Shown here in pieces: positions 34,223 through 41,537 of a stretch of DNA of 64,000 bases. The translations under genes were made by a program, and so were the position numbers. Origin of the DNA: Oscillospiraceae bacterium (GTDB lineage Bacteria > Bacillota > Clostridia > Oscillospirales > Oscillospiraceae); the NCBI GenBank assembly GCA_902790375.1, contig CADARY010000009.1:1-64000 (forward strand), in the 5' to 3' direction. Under the pieces are notes generated by a model. The model worked only from the letters and a program-made list of their open reading frames with translations, was not told the DNA's origin and did not search any database. Each line of letters starts with the position of its first letter. The stretch's first letter is position 1.

Positions 34223-35245
34223 ATGAGGACAAGAACACTCTGTTTGCTGCTTGCGCTGCTGCTGATGCTGCCGCTTGCAGCGTGCGGTAAAAAGAACAAG
34301 ACCGAGCCTTCGCCCACACCCTCGCCCACGCCGACTGCCGTGTTCGCCCCTGCGCCCACGCAGACGGCGGCCCCGTCGCCGACCCCGACTCCGACTCCGG
34401 CGGCCTCCGCTTCGCCGAGTGCGGCCCCCACGCCGACGCTTGCCCCGATCGAGACCCCGGCGCCCATCCTGAGGGGAACACCGACCCCGGCTCCGACGCC
34501 CGCAGCCGTGACCCCGACGCCGGCGGCTCCCGCCGCGTCGACGATCCCGGCCCCGTCGCCGACCCCGGCCGTCCCGGCCTATGCGCCGGTGATCACCAAG
34601 CAGCCCAGCGGGGAGGGGCATTACGCGGGGGAGAGCGCCGTGTTTGTCACCCATGCCGACAAGTGGACCACGCTGGAGTGGACCGCCGTGTCGCCCAGCG
34701 GGCGCAAGGTCGATCTGAAAACCTTCCGCGAGACCTTCCCGGATTCGACGGTGACGGGGGACAACGACACGACCCTCACCATCACAAACCTGAATATCGA
34801 CATGAACGGCTGGCGCTTTTTCTGCACCTTTACGAATGAGGACGCCTCCACCGCGACCGAGGAAGCCCGCCTGAAGGTCACCGCAGTCCCCGGAACCGGG
34901 ACCAATGCCAAGGGCGAGAAGGTCAACAACCGCATCCTGCGCTGCCCCTACTGCGGGGAGGAGGTCTTCCGCAGCATGCTCACCTGCCCTTACTGCGGCG
35001 GCGGGATCTGGGACGACAAGGTCGACGCCTATGTCTATCAGGACCAGACCGGCAGCATCTTCTACATCGACCAGACCGGCACGATGTTCTATAACGCCGG
35101 CGACAGAACCACGACCTTTGAGGACCACAACAGCAACTATGCCGTCTTTGATTCCAGCGGCAAGCCCAAATTCGGCAATTACCAGAAGGAGCAGCAGGAT
35201 CTGGAGGATCATGCCCTGCTCGTGGCCCTGGGCCTGTACCCCTGA
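34223..35245 (+). CDS. lipoprotein with Pro/Thr/Ala stalk, Ig-like domain and zinc ribbon (paralogue)
   Basis: 340 residues. Lipobox PLAAC near residue 21, an approximately 95-residue stalk of TPSPTP/APTP repeats, an Ig-like domain (APVITKQPSGEGHYAGESAVF onwards) clearly related to the first protein (shared DMNGW and CTF motifs), a zinc ribbon (CPYCGEEVFRSMLTCPYCGGG) and an extra C-terminal part of about 85 residues with DQTGSIFYIDQTGTMFY repeats. AAGGAC precedes the ATG. Function unknown; duplication and divergence from its neighbour is clear. Confidence 0.75.
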   Translation: MRTRTLCLLLALLLMLPLAACGKKNKTEPSPTPSPTPTAVFAPAPTQTAAPSPTPTPTPAASASPSAAPTPTLAPIETPAPILRGTPTPAPTPAAVTPTPAAPAASTIPAPSPTPAVPAYAPVITKQPSGEGHYAGESAVFVTHADKWTTLEWTAVSPSGRKVDLKTFRETFPDSTVTGDNDTTLTITNLNIDMNGWRFFCTFTNEDASTATEEARLKVTAVPGTGTNAKGEKVNNRILRCPYCGEEVFRSMLTCPYCGGGIWDDKVDAYVYQDQTGSIFYIDQTGTMFYNAGDRTTTFEDHNSNYAVFDSSGKPKFGNYQKEQQDLEDHALLVALGLYP

Positions 35246-35286
35246 CGGAGCTTGCGGCAAACAGCCGGGGCTTCGCGTATGAAAAG

Positions 35287-35327
35287 CGGGCGGATTCGCA
35301 GCAATCGCTGTGAATCCGCCCGTTTTT
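35287..35327 (+). terminator. rho-independent terminator after the second lipoprotein
   Basis: A stem of about 15 bp (35287-35301 with 35308-35322) with a 6-base loop is followed by TTTTT. It lies between convergent genes, and the AAAA before it could make it work for the minus-strand GGDEF gene as well. Confidence 0.88.
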
Positions 35328-35363
35328 GATTGAGGCAACACCGCATAATTCGGCAAGAGCAGA

Positions 35364-36401
35364 TCAGGTTTCCTCGCCGTGGATGCGGCAGCCGCGCCCG
35401 CCGGCCTTCTTGACCTGGTACAGGGCGGCGTCCGCCAGCTTGAAGAGCTCGGTCCAGCTCCCGGCGTCGGAACCGCGGGCAGCCCCGACGCTGACGGAGA
35501 CCGTGGGCAGCTCATCGACGGCCGTCGCGGCAAGCTCGCGGTTGATGTAGCGCACCTTGTCGTGGAGCCTTTCGTTCTCCAGCGTTCCGGTGCTGCGCAT
35601 CAGAACGGCAAATTCATCGCCGCCGATGCGGCAGACATAGTCATCCTGCCGGAAGTTTGCGAGCAGGGACTTGGCAATCTTCTGCAGGACCCGGTCGCCC
35701 GTTTCGTGGCCGAAGTGATCGTTGATGCCCTTGAATCTGTCGGTGTCCACAAGCAAAAGGATGGTGTCGGGCAGGTCGATCTCCTCGAGCAGGCGGTCAT
35801 AGCCTGCGCGGTTGATGAGCCCGGTCAGCTCGTCAGTCTCCGCCTTGCTCGTCAGGCTGTGCTGGGAGATGGTGGTCAGATACATGACCGCGTGCATCCC
35901 CATGGTGAGCAGGGCAAAGACGCACCCGCTCCAGACAAGCTGGATGACGTACACCGAAGACTGTGAAAACGCGAGCAGCCCGGCCTGATGGAAGCAGCGC
36001 GGGAAGGCCAGCACATAGAGCGCGAGGTTTACAAGGCCGAAGGGGAGAGCCCGCATATACGGCAGCTTCAGCAGACGGCCCAGAAACTCCGCGAGAAAGA
36101 TCATGCTCGTCAGCCCGACAAGCGGAACCAGAAAACCGGCGCTCCAGCCCAGCAGGATCACGGAGGCGGCGATATGCGCAAATTCCGAGAGGTAGAGCAG
36201 AAAGATCTGGGTGCGGGTCATCCCCCTGCGCATCAGCAGCAGACCGATCACGTTTATGAGCGCGCAGGCCGCATTCACGCAGAACATCGGCAGTAAAGAC
36301 CAGGTGACATAGTAGAACGCCATAAACACATGCATGCCGAGCAAGCCTCTGGACGTATTGTCAAGCAGGCGCTTTGCCCATTTCCGGTCAGGCACGCCCA
36401 T
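35364..36401 (-). CDS. membrane-anchored GGDEF protein, putative diguanylate cyclase
   Basis: 345 residues. About 175 N-terminal residues hold some six hydrophobic segments. The GGDEF domain follows: TDELTGLINRAGYDRLL, DTDRFKGINDHFGHETGDRVL, and IGGDEF at 260-264. An RxxD motif (RQDD, 251-254) lies exactly five residues before GGDEF, matching the product-inhibition I-site, so the enzyme is probably an active, feedback-controlled cyclase. GGGGGAAG precedes the ATG. Its membrane region may sense an unknown signal. Confidence 0.9.
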   Translation of the reverse strand: MGVPDRKWAKRLLDNTSRGLLGMHVFMAFYYVTWSLLPMFCVNAACALINVIGLLLMRRGMTRTQIFLLYLSEFAHIAASVILLGWSAGFLVPLVGLTSMIFLAEFLGRLLKLPYMRALPFGLVNLALYVLAFPRCFHQAGLLAFSQSSVYVIQLVWSGCVFALLTMGMHAVMYLTTISQHSLTSKAETDELTGLINRAGYDRLLEEIDLPDTILLLVDTDRFKGINDHFGHETGDRVLQKIAKSLLANFRQDDYVCRIGGDEFAVLMRSTGTLENERLHDKVRYINRELAATAVDELPTVSVSVGAARGSDAGSWTELFKLADAALYQVKKAGGRGCRIHGEET

Positions 36402-36552
36402 GTCTCTTCCCCCCTTGTTTTCACGAAAAACGCAGGTACGCTCCCGCTCGCCGCAGGAATATGCTTTCTGCTATCCTTCAACAAAAGCCTGGCTGCCTGT
36501 GCGCATACCGGCTCACAGGCAATGGCGCGCTGCGCCGTTGAAGATCAGTATT

Positions 36553-36581
36553 ATAATATCATAGCGGGCGGCAGGTGGCAA
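36553..36581 (-). promoter_or_regulatory. predicted promoter of the membrane GGDEF gene
   Basis: On the minus strand TTGCCA (36576-36581) and TATTAT (36553-36558) are 17 bp apart. It sits right behind the tmRNA terminator and would give a 5' leader of about 145 bases, within which I see no riboswitch. Confidence 0.5.
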
Positions 36582-36583
36582 TA

Positions 36584-36617
36584 GAAAAACACGATCCCCG
36601 GCCACGAGGCCGGGGAC
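36584..36617 (-). terminator. rho-independent terminator of ssrA
   Basis: On the minus strand CCCCGGCC, a TCGT loop and GGCCGGGG (36615 down to 36596) are followed by a short T run (36589-36585). It starts about 10 bases past the tmRNA 3' end. Confidence 0.85.
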
Positions 36618-36625
36618 CGCGTTAT

Positions 36626-36976
36626 TGGTGGAGGTGAGGGGAGTTGAACCCCTGTCCGAAAGCACTTTAACAGGAACTTCTCCGGGCGCAGACGATTGTT
36701 TGCTTTCCCTCGTCCGAGCGGGAATCGTCACCCTCGGGGACTTGGTAGCTTCATAATGCATGGCACGCGCAAAGCTTTGCGTGCTCACGTTCACCACTCG
36801 TCGACGCCCCATCCCGGGCCGTGGTACTCCCGGGCGGGACGGTCACCGCTTAAGCAGCGACAGCAACAGGGTTAGTGTTGTTCTTTAATTTATAAAGGTT
36901 TGCCCGTTTTAAGGATGCCAGGCGCATCCGCCCGCTATTCCTGCCTCCACGCCCCCGTCGAAACCGTTACACCCCC
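36626..36976 (-). ncRNA. ssrA: transfer-messenger RNA (tmRNA)
   Basis: About 351 nt. The 5' end GGGGGTGTAACGGTTTCGAC and the 3' end GGGTTCAACTCCCCTCACCTCCACCA are the standard tmRNA termini and pair to form the tRNA-like domain; CCA is encoded. The tag frame lies at 36903-36850 and encodes ANLYKLKNNTNPVAVAA followed by TAA. The hydrophobic AVAA ending is the protease-recognition type. tmRNA rescues stalled ribosomes with SmpB, whose gene lies 1 kb upstream on the same strand. I see no convincing promoter directly before the 5' end, so read-through from smpB-ppi and processing is possible. Confidence 0.95.
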
Positions 36977-37057
36977 TCGACGTCAGAAGAAGGCAATTCC
37001 ATTCCGCTTCCCCGGTTTCCGTAAGAGCCGGGAAAGCTCCATATCCATTGCCTCCTT

Positions 37058-37237
37058 CTTCCTTACCAACTCGAACCCGCTTTGCTGGGCTTCGAGTTGG
37101 GGAAACGAGGAAAAATGATGGGATTCGTCTTCCTTACCAACTCGAACCCGCTTTGCTGGGCTTCGAGTTGGGGAAACGAGGAAAAACAATGGGATTCGTC
37201 TTCCTTTCCGATCCGAAGCGCAGGGGCTTCGGATCGG
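37058..37237. repeat. two tandem 71-bp units plus a variant, each with a conserved hairpin
   Basis: Units 37058-37128 and 37129-37199 are almost identical (two or three bases differ). Each carries CCAACTCGAA and TTCGAGTTGG as 10-bp arms (37066-37075 with 37091-37100; 37137-37146 with 37162-37171). A third, shorter unit begins CTTCCTT and has CCGATCCGAA with TTCGGATCGG (37208-37217, 37228-37237): three base pairs have changed on both arms so that pairing is kept. This array fills most of the 334-bp gap between ppi and ssrA; I find no gene in the gap. Confidence 0.9.
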
Positions 37238-37272
37238 CTGGAGAACGGGTAAGAACGCTGAGAATCTGATCT

Positions 37273-37299
37273 GTAGGGGCTGATCCCCTGATCAGCCCG
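37273..37299. repeat. half copy of the paired-palindrome intergenic repeat (copy 3)
   Basis: GTAGGGGCTGATCCCC followed by TGATCAGCCCG matches the left hairpin of copies 2 and 4; the right hairpin is missing. It lies just after the ppi stop codon. Confidence 0.7.
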
Positions 37300-37310
37300 C
37301 TGTAAAGGGC

Positions 37311-37829
37311 TTATTCCTTGACCGGCTCCGGGTACTCCACGCCGAAGGTGTCGACCGTGACCTTCTTCATGACCTGGGGCGTGCGGGGCTTGTCGTTGTA
37401 GTCGGTGCGTACCGCGCAGATCTTGTCCACAACCTCCTCGCCCTCGATGAGCTTGCCGAAGGCCGCGTACTGCCCGTCGAGATGGGGGGAGTCCTCGTGC
37501 ATGATGAAGAACTGGCTGCCGGCGGAGTTGGGAGCCATGGTGCGGGCCATGGAGAGAACGCCGCGCTTGTGCACCAGATCGTTCTTGAAGCCGTTGGCGG
37601 AAAACTCGCCGTGAATGGTATAGCCGGGGCCGCCGGTGCCGACGCCCTTGGGGTCGCCGCCCTGGATCATAAACCCGGGGATGACGCGGTGGAAGATCAC
37701 CCCGTCATAAAAGCCCTGCTTGACGAGGGAGATGAAGTTGTTGACGGTGTTGGGGGCGATGTCGGGATAGAGCTCGGCCTTCATGACGCCGCCGTCTTCC
37801 ATTTCGATCGTAACGATAGGATTGCTCAT
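37311..37829 (-). CDS. cyclophilin-type peptidyl-prolyl cis-trans isomerase
   Basis: 172 residues, single cyclophilin domain: NFISLVKQGFYDGVIFHRVIPGFMIQGGDP with the catalytic Arg, the GSQFFIM core and FGKLIEGEEVVDKI. Accelerates prolyl bond rotation during protein folding. No signal peptide, so cytoplasmic. Its ATG overlaps the smpB stop by 4 bp, so the two are translated together. Confidence 0.95.
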   Translation of the reverse strand: MSNPIVTIEMEDGGVMKAELYPDIAPNTVNNFISLVKQGFYDGVIFHRVIPGFMIQGGDPKGVGTGGPGYTIHGEFSANGFKNDLVHKRGVLSMARTMAPNSAGSQFFIMHEDSPHLDGQYAAFGKLIEGEEVVDKICAVRTDYNDKPRTPQVMKKVTVDTFGVEYPEPVKE

Positions 37830-38296
37830 CGGTAGTTCCTCTCTTTCATGGCTCTGTCTATATCGCGCCTGGCCTCGCGGTCAGCCGCGCTGTCGCGCTT
37901 GTCGTGCAGCTTTTTGCCCTTGCACAGGCCCAGCTCCAGCTTCACGCGGCTGTCCTTGAAATACAGCGACAGCGGCACCAGCGCGACGCCGTCCTGCATG
38001 ACGCGGCTCTGAAGCTTCAGGATCTCCCGCCTGTGCATCAGCAGACGCTTGGGGCGCATGGGGTCGCGGTTGAAGATGTTGCCGTGCTCATAGGGGCTGA
38101 TGTGCATGCCGCGGGCAAAGAGCTCCCCGTTCTTGATGGTGCAGAAGGAATCCTTGAGATTCACCTGCCCGGCGCGGATGGACTTGACCTCGGTCCCGAA
38201 CAGCTCGATCCCGGCCTCAAAGCGCTCCAGCACAAAGTATTCATGAAAGGCCTTGCGGTTCTGGGTGATCTGCTTGGTCCCCGTCTGTTTCGGCAC
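37826..38296 (-). CDS. smpB: SsrA-binding protein
   Basis: 156 residues from a GTG at 38296, the usual SmpB length; GGAAGG lies just before. Motifs NRKAFHEYFVLERFEAGIELFGTEVKSIRAGQ, DSFCTIKNGELFARGMHISPYEHGN and a basic C-terminal tail (DKRDSAADREARRDIDRAMKERNYR), which inserts in the ribosomal mRNA channel. It carries tmRNA to stalled ribosomes. The longer frame to 38344 has no binding site. The ssrA gene is downstream on the same strand. Confidence 0.95.
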   Translation of the reverse strand: MPKQTGTKQITQNRKAFHEYFVLERFEAGIELFGTEVKSIRAGQVNLKDSFCTIKNGELFARGMHISPYEHGNIFNRDPMRPKRLLMHRREILKLQSRVMQDGVALVPLSLYFKDSRVKLELGLCKGKKLHDKRDSAADREARRDIDRAMKERNYR

Positions 38297-38382
38297 GGCG
38301 CTCACTTCCTTCCGGTTCCTGCGGCATACCATGGAGTATATCACATTACGCGCCGGAAGAAAAGAAAAATTTGTAAACCATG

Positions 38383-38634
38383 TCAGCAGAGCCTGCAGCG
38401 CCGGCGGAAGCGCGGGCGGCTTACAAGCGGCGTCCGCGGCCGCGCAAGCAGCAGCGCGCCGTCGCCCCGGTCATAGAGCTCCGCCTCCAGATCATGCCAG
38501 GGCTCAAGCCCCGCGCTCTCCAGACTCAGGCGCACCGCGCCGCACACATCGCTCAGCTCCTCCTCTGTCAGCAGCAGGGCCAGGCTGTCCCTCGATACAC
38601 ACATTGTAACCATCTTGAAAAATAACGCCTCCAT
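38383..38634 (-). CDS. small protein of unknown function
   Basis: About 83 residues. The middle part (RDSLALLLTEEELSDVCGAV and LEPWHDLEAELYDRGDGALLLARP) looks like a folded globular unit, and the C-terminus is Arg-rich. I do not recognise it. The start is uncertain: ATG at 38634 (shown) or 38613, the latter with GGAGG 14 bases before it. A TATAAT on the minus strand at 38674-38679 rules out the longer frame from 38745. It would head a small-protein/smpB/ppi operon. Confidence 0.5.
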   Translation of the reverse strand: MEALFFKMVTMCVSRDSLALLLTEEELSDVCGAVRLSLESAGLEPWHDLEAELYDRGDGALLLARPRTPLVSRPRFRRRCRLC

Positions 38635-38673
38635 ATAATAACTCTTTCGATACGAAAAAGCCTCTTTAACGCG

Positions 38674-38679
38674 ATTATA
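38674..38679 (-). promoter_or_regulatory. minus-strand -10 element for the smpB operon
   Basis: TATAAT on the minus strand, in a very AT-rich patch. The -35 region is not clear (TTTCAA is 15 bp upstream). It lies back-to-back with the NUDIX promoter. Confidence 0.4.
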
Positions 38680-38713
38680 AGCAAAAATTTTTTGAAATTC
38701 CACGGAAAAAAAC

Positions 38714-38742
38714 TGGTAATTGAAAAAAGCCTGTGGTATACT
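38714..38742 (+). promoter_or_regulatory. predicted promoter of the NUDIX gene
   Basis: TATACT (38737-38742) preceded by TGG (extended -10), with a poor -35 (TGGTAA) 17 bp upstream. The same GTGG/ATGG-TATACT style recurs at 41503. Confidence 0.5.
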
Positions 38743-38828
38743 CAAAAGGAACGGATTATGTCAATCAAATTAACGCAACCGTATTTCTATATAACTTGCG
38801 TGCTCCGGCACGGAGAGAGAGGCCTGCA

Positions 38829-39362
38829 ATGGATCTGACCGAGAAGAGAATCAGCGGTGAAGAGAAATACAACGGCGTGATCATCAGCGTTACGCTGGAC
38901 AAGGTGGAGCTCTGCGACGGCAAGCAGACCCTGCGCGAGGTGGTGCATCACCCCGGCGGCGTGGGCGTGCTGCCCCTGGATGAGGACGGGAACGTCTACA
39001 TGGTGCGGCAGTTCCGCTATCCCGTAGGCGCGCCGACGCTGGAGATCCCCGCGGGGAAGATCGACCGCCACGACGATCATCTTGACACCGCCAAACGCGA
39101 GCTCTCCGAGGAGACGGGCTTCAGCGCCGATGAATATATCGACCTTGGCTGCTGCTACACCTCTCCCGGCTATACCGACGAGATCATCCATGTGTACCTG
39201 GCGCGCGGCCTGCACAAGGGGAAAAGCCACCTGGACGAGGGAGAGTTTTTGAATGTGGAGAAAATGCCCTTTGACGAGCTCTTCGGCATGGTCATGCGCA
39301 ACGAGATCATCGACGCGAAGACCGTGATCGCCGTCTCCAAGGCGAAGCTGTATCTGAAGTGA
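38829..39362 (+). CDS. NUDIX hydrolase, ADP-ribose pyrophosphatase type
   Basis: 177 residues. The NUDIX box is intact (GKIDRHDDHLDTAKRELSEETGF fits GX5EX7REUXEEXGU with an extra spacing residue), and the preceding VRQFRYPVG and EIPAG are typical of ADP-ribose pyrophosphatases. Cleaves ADP-ribose to AMP and ribose-5-phosphate. The start at 38829 follows GAGAGAGG; the longer frame would begin before the transcription start. Confidence 0.92.
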   Translation: MDLTEKRISGEEKYNGVIISVTLDKVELCDGKQTLREVVHHPGGVGVLPLDEDGNVYMVRQFRYPVGAPTLEIPAGKIDRHDDHLDTAKRELSEETGFSADEYIDLGCCYTSPGYTDEIIHVYLARGLHKGKSHLDEGEFLNVEKMPFDELFGMVMRNEIIDAKTVIAVSKAKLYLK

Positions 39363-39432
39363 CGCGCGCCCGCGCAAGCGAGGAAACCCGCGGCGGGATG
39401 CGCCGCCGTTTCGCGCCGCGCGAATAAAAGAC

Positions 39433-39461
39433 TTGCTACAGGCGCAAAAATATGGTAAGAT
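39433..39461 (+). promoter_or_regulatory. predicted promoter of murA
   Basis: TTGCTA (39433-39438) and TAAGAT (39456-39461) are 17 bp apart, with TGG right before the -10 element. Confidence 0.6.
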
Positions 39462-39516
39462 CACAAACTGGCAGCCCATAACAGGGGCAGGAGCCAAGAT
39501 ACGGAAGGGGTTCAAC

Positions 39517-40821
39517 GTGGAGAAATATGTGATCAACGGCGGGACCACCCTGCACGGCGAGGTGGAGATCAGCGGCGCGAAAAACGCCGCGGTCGCCATA
39601 ATCCCGGCAGCTCTGATGGTCGACGGCGTTTGTGTGATAGAGAACATGCCCCAGATCAGCGACACCGAGATGCTGCTGACCATCCTCAAGGAGCTGGGAG
39701 CGAAGATCCGATACCTCAACCGCTCGACGGTGGAGATCGACTGTACGGACGTGTGGATGCAGGATGCGCCCTACGACCTGATGCGCAAGATCCGCGCCTC
39801 GTATTATCTGATCGGCGCGATGCTGGGCCGCTTCGGCCATGCCAAGACGACGATGCCAGGCGGCTGCAACTTCGGCGTGCGCCCCATCGACCAGCACATC
39901 AAGGGCATGAACGCCCTCGGCGCCGATATCGACATCAAGTCCGGCTTTATCTATGCCGACTCCCGCGACGGGAAGCTCCACGGCGCGAGGATCTATCTCG
40001 ACAAGGTCTCCGTCGGCGCGACGATGAATATCATCCTCGCCGCGACTCTGGCCCAGGGCCGGACCATCATCGAGAATGCCGCGCGTGAGCCGCATATCGT
40101 GGACCTCGCCAACTTCCTCAACTCCATGGGCGCGGATATCCGCGGCGCGGGCACCGACACCGTGAAGGTCAACGGCGTTGACCGGCTCCACGGCGGCAGC
40201 TACGCCCTCATCCCCGACCAGATCGAGGCCGGCACCTACATGGTCGCCGCCGCCGCCACCGGGGGCGAGGTGCTCATCAAAAACGTCATTCCCCGCCACC
40301 TCGAGTGCATCAGCGCAAAGCTCAGGGAGACGGGCACCATCGTCCAGGAATACGGGGACGCCGTGCTTGTCAAGGGGGCCAGCGCCCTGCGCAAAATCAA
40401 CGTGAAGACCCTGCCCTATCCGGGCTTTCCCACGGATATGCAGCCGCCCATGTGCGCGCTGCTGTGCGTGGCAAACGGCACCTCCGTCGTGACGGAGGGC
40501 GTATACGACAACCGCTTCAAGTACGTCAACGAGCTTCGCAAGATGGGCGCCGAGATCCAGGTGGACGGCAGAGTCGCCGTGGTCGAGGGCGGCAAGCGCC
40601 TCAGCGGCGCGCCCGTCATGGCCTGCGATCTGCGGGCCGGCGCAGCGATGGTCATCGCCGGCATGTGCGCCGCGGGGACGACCGTGGTGGAGGACGTGCG
40701 CTTTATTGAGCGCGGTTACGAAAACTTTGTGGGCAAGCTCAATTCCCTCGGCGCGGACATCCGCATTGTGGATGAACCGGAGGAGAGGAGAGGCAGGGAG
40801 AAGATCGTCTCCATTGTCTGA
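39517..40821 (+). CDS. murA: UDP-N-acetylglucosamine 1-carboxyvinyltransferase
   Basis: 434 residues, first committed step of peptidoglycan synthesis (transfer of enolpyruvate from PEP to UDP-GlcNAc). ISGAKNAA near residue 20 gives the conserved Lys-Asn; the catalytic Cys is Cys117 in MPGGCNFGVRPIDQH; PGFPTDMQPP is the family loop. Having Cys, it should be fosfomycin-sensitive. The start is a GTG at 39517 with GGAAGGGG before it, which gives the normal N-terminus (MEKYVINGG). Confidence 0.95.
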   Translation: MEKYVINGGTTLHGEVEISGAKNAAVAIIPAALMVDGVCVIENMPQISDTEMLLTILKELGAKIRYLNRSTVEIDCTDVWMQDAPYDLMRKIRASYYLIGAMLGRFGHAKTTMPGGCNFGVRPIDQHIKGMNALGADIDIKSGFIYADSRDGKLHGARIYLDKVSVGATMNIILAATLAQGRTIIENAAREPHIVDLANFLNSMGADIRGAGTDTVKVNGVDRLHGGSYALIPDQIEAGTYMVAAAATGGEVLIKNVIPRHLECISAKLRETGTIVQEYGDAVLVKGASALRKINVKTLPYPGFPTDMQPPMCALLCVANGTSVVTEGVYDNRFKYVNELRKMGAEIQVDGRVAVVEGGKRLSGAPVMACDLRAGAAMVIAGMCAAGTTVVEDVRFIERGYENFVGKLNSLGADIRIVDEPEERRGREKIVSIV

Positions 40822-40854
40822 GGGCTCTCCCGGCGCGGGGCGCTTTGCCCCTGC

Positions 40855-40938
40855 GCGGAAAAACCGGACATACGGAATATCGGCGGAGTGCTCATCACGC
40901 ATGAGCACTCCGATCCTGTTTTCCGGGCACAAAAAGCC
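40855..40938 (+). pseudogene. possible remnant of a metallo-beta-lactamase-fold hydrolase (YycJ-like)
   Basis: Between murA and rlmH the frame reads EKPDIRNIGGVLITHEHSDPVFRAQK. THEHSD is the HxHxD metal motif, and the IxGVLITHEHSD context is typical of YycJ/WalJ-type hydrolases, often found near these genes in Clostridia. Nothing else of the gene survives. The GTG at 40888 is in frame with rlmH, but its natural start is later. Chance resemblance is possible. Confidence 0.45.
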
Positions 40939-40989
40939 GCGCGGGCACAGGGGCCCGGCCCGCGCGAAAAGGGAAGGGAGCGTGTCCCC

Positions 40990-41472
40990 ATGCTCAATGT
41001 AAAGCTCATCTGCGTCGGGCGGATGCGGGAAAAATTCTATATCGACGCCTTTGAAGAATACAGGAAGCGCCTGCAGGCCTTCTGCCGTCTGGAGCTCACG
41101 GAGATCCCGGAGCAGCGGCTCGGGGACAGACCCTCGGATAAGGAGATCGACGCCGCCCTCGAGCGGGAGGGACAGGAGATCCTGAAGGCCGTCCCGGCGG
41201 ACGCGTATCTTGTGGCCCTCTGCGTGGAGGGCAGGCAGATGCCGAGCGAGGGCATGGCGGCGCTCATCGCCGCGCGCGAGGGCTCCGGAAAACCGCGGCT
41301 GTGCTTTGTCATCGGCGGCTCCTTCGGACTCTCACCTGCGGTCAAGCAGCGCGCGGACAGGAGGCTCAGCATGTCCGAGATGACCTTTCCCCACCACCTG
41401 GCCCGCGTCATGCTCATCGAGCAGCTCTACCGCGGCTTCAAAATCAATGAGGGATCAAGATATCATAAATGA
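40990..41472 (+). CDS. rlmH: 23S rRNA (pseudouridine1915-N3)-methyltransferase
   Basis: 160 residues, the usual length. SPOUT knot signature: LCVEGRQMPSEGMA, FVIGGSFGLSP and the C-terminal MTFPHHLARVMLIEQLYRGFKINEGSRYHK, diagnostic for RlmH. Methylates pseudouridine 1915 in helix 69 using S-adenosylmethionine. GGGAAGGGAG precedes the ATG at 40990. Confidence 0.95.
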   Translation: MLNVKLICVGRMREKFYIDAFEEYRKRLQAFCRLELTEIPEQRLGDRPSDKEIDAALEREGQEILKAVPADAYLVALCVEGRQMPSEGMAALIAAREGSGKPRLCFVIGGSFGLSPAVKQRADRRLSMSEMTFPHHLARVMLIEQLYRGFKINEGSRYHK

Positions 41473-41479
41473 GCAGAGC

Positions 41480-41508
41480 TTGAAACAACAGCGCGATAAT
41501 GGTATACT
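41480..41508 (+). promoter_or_regulatory. predicted sigma-A promoter of the DUF2007-like/PGM operon
   Basis: TTGAAA (41480-41485) and TATACT (41503-41508), exactly 17 bp apart, with TGG before the -10. The best promoter match in this part of the window. Confidence 0.75.
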
Positions 41509-41537
41509 GAACGAAAACAAAAAGGAGGTCTGCACCT

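Noticed and set aside
37090..37172. tRNA or tRNA fragment (GGTTCGAGTT resembles a T arm on the minus strand)
   Set aside because: No acceptor, anticodon or D arm can be built around it; the similarity comes from the palindrome itself.
37058..37237. CRISPR array
   Set aside because: The 71-bp units are direct tandem copies with no unique spacers, and no cas genes are near.
38383..38745. 120-codon version of the small protein upstream of smpB
   Set aside because: Its first 37 codons lie across the likely minus-strand promoter (TATAAT at 38674-38679), so a shorter form is more probable.
40888..41472. N-terminally extended RlmH from the GTG at 40888
   Set aside because: RlmH is about 160 residues in other bacteria, which matches the ATG at 40990 with its own binding site; the extra part looks like the relic of another gene.
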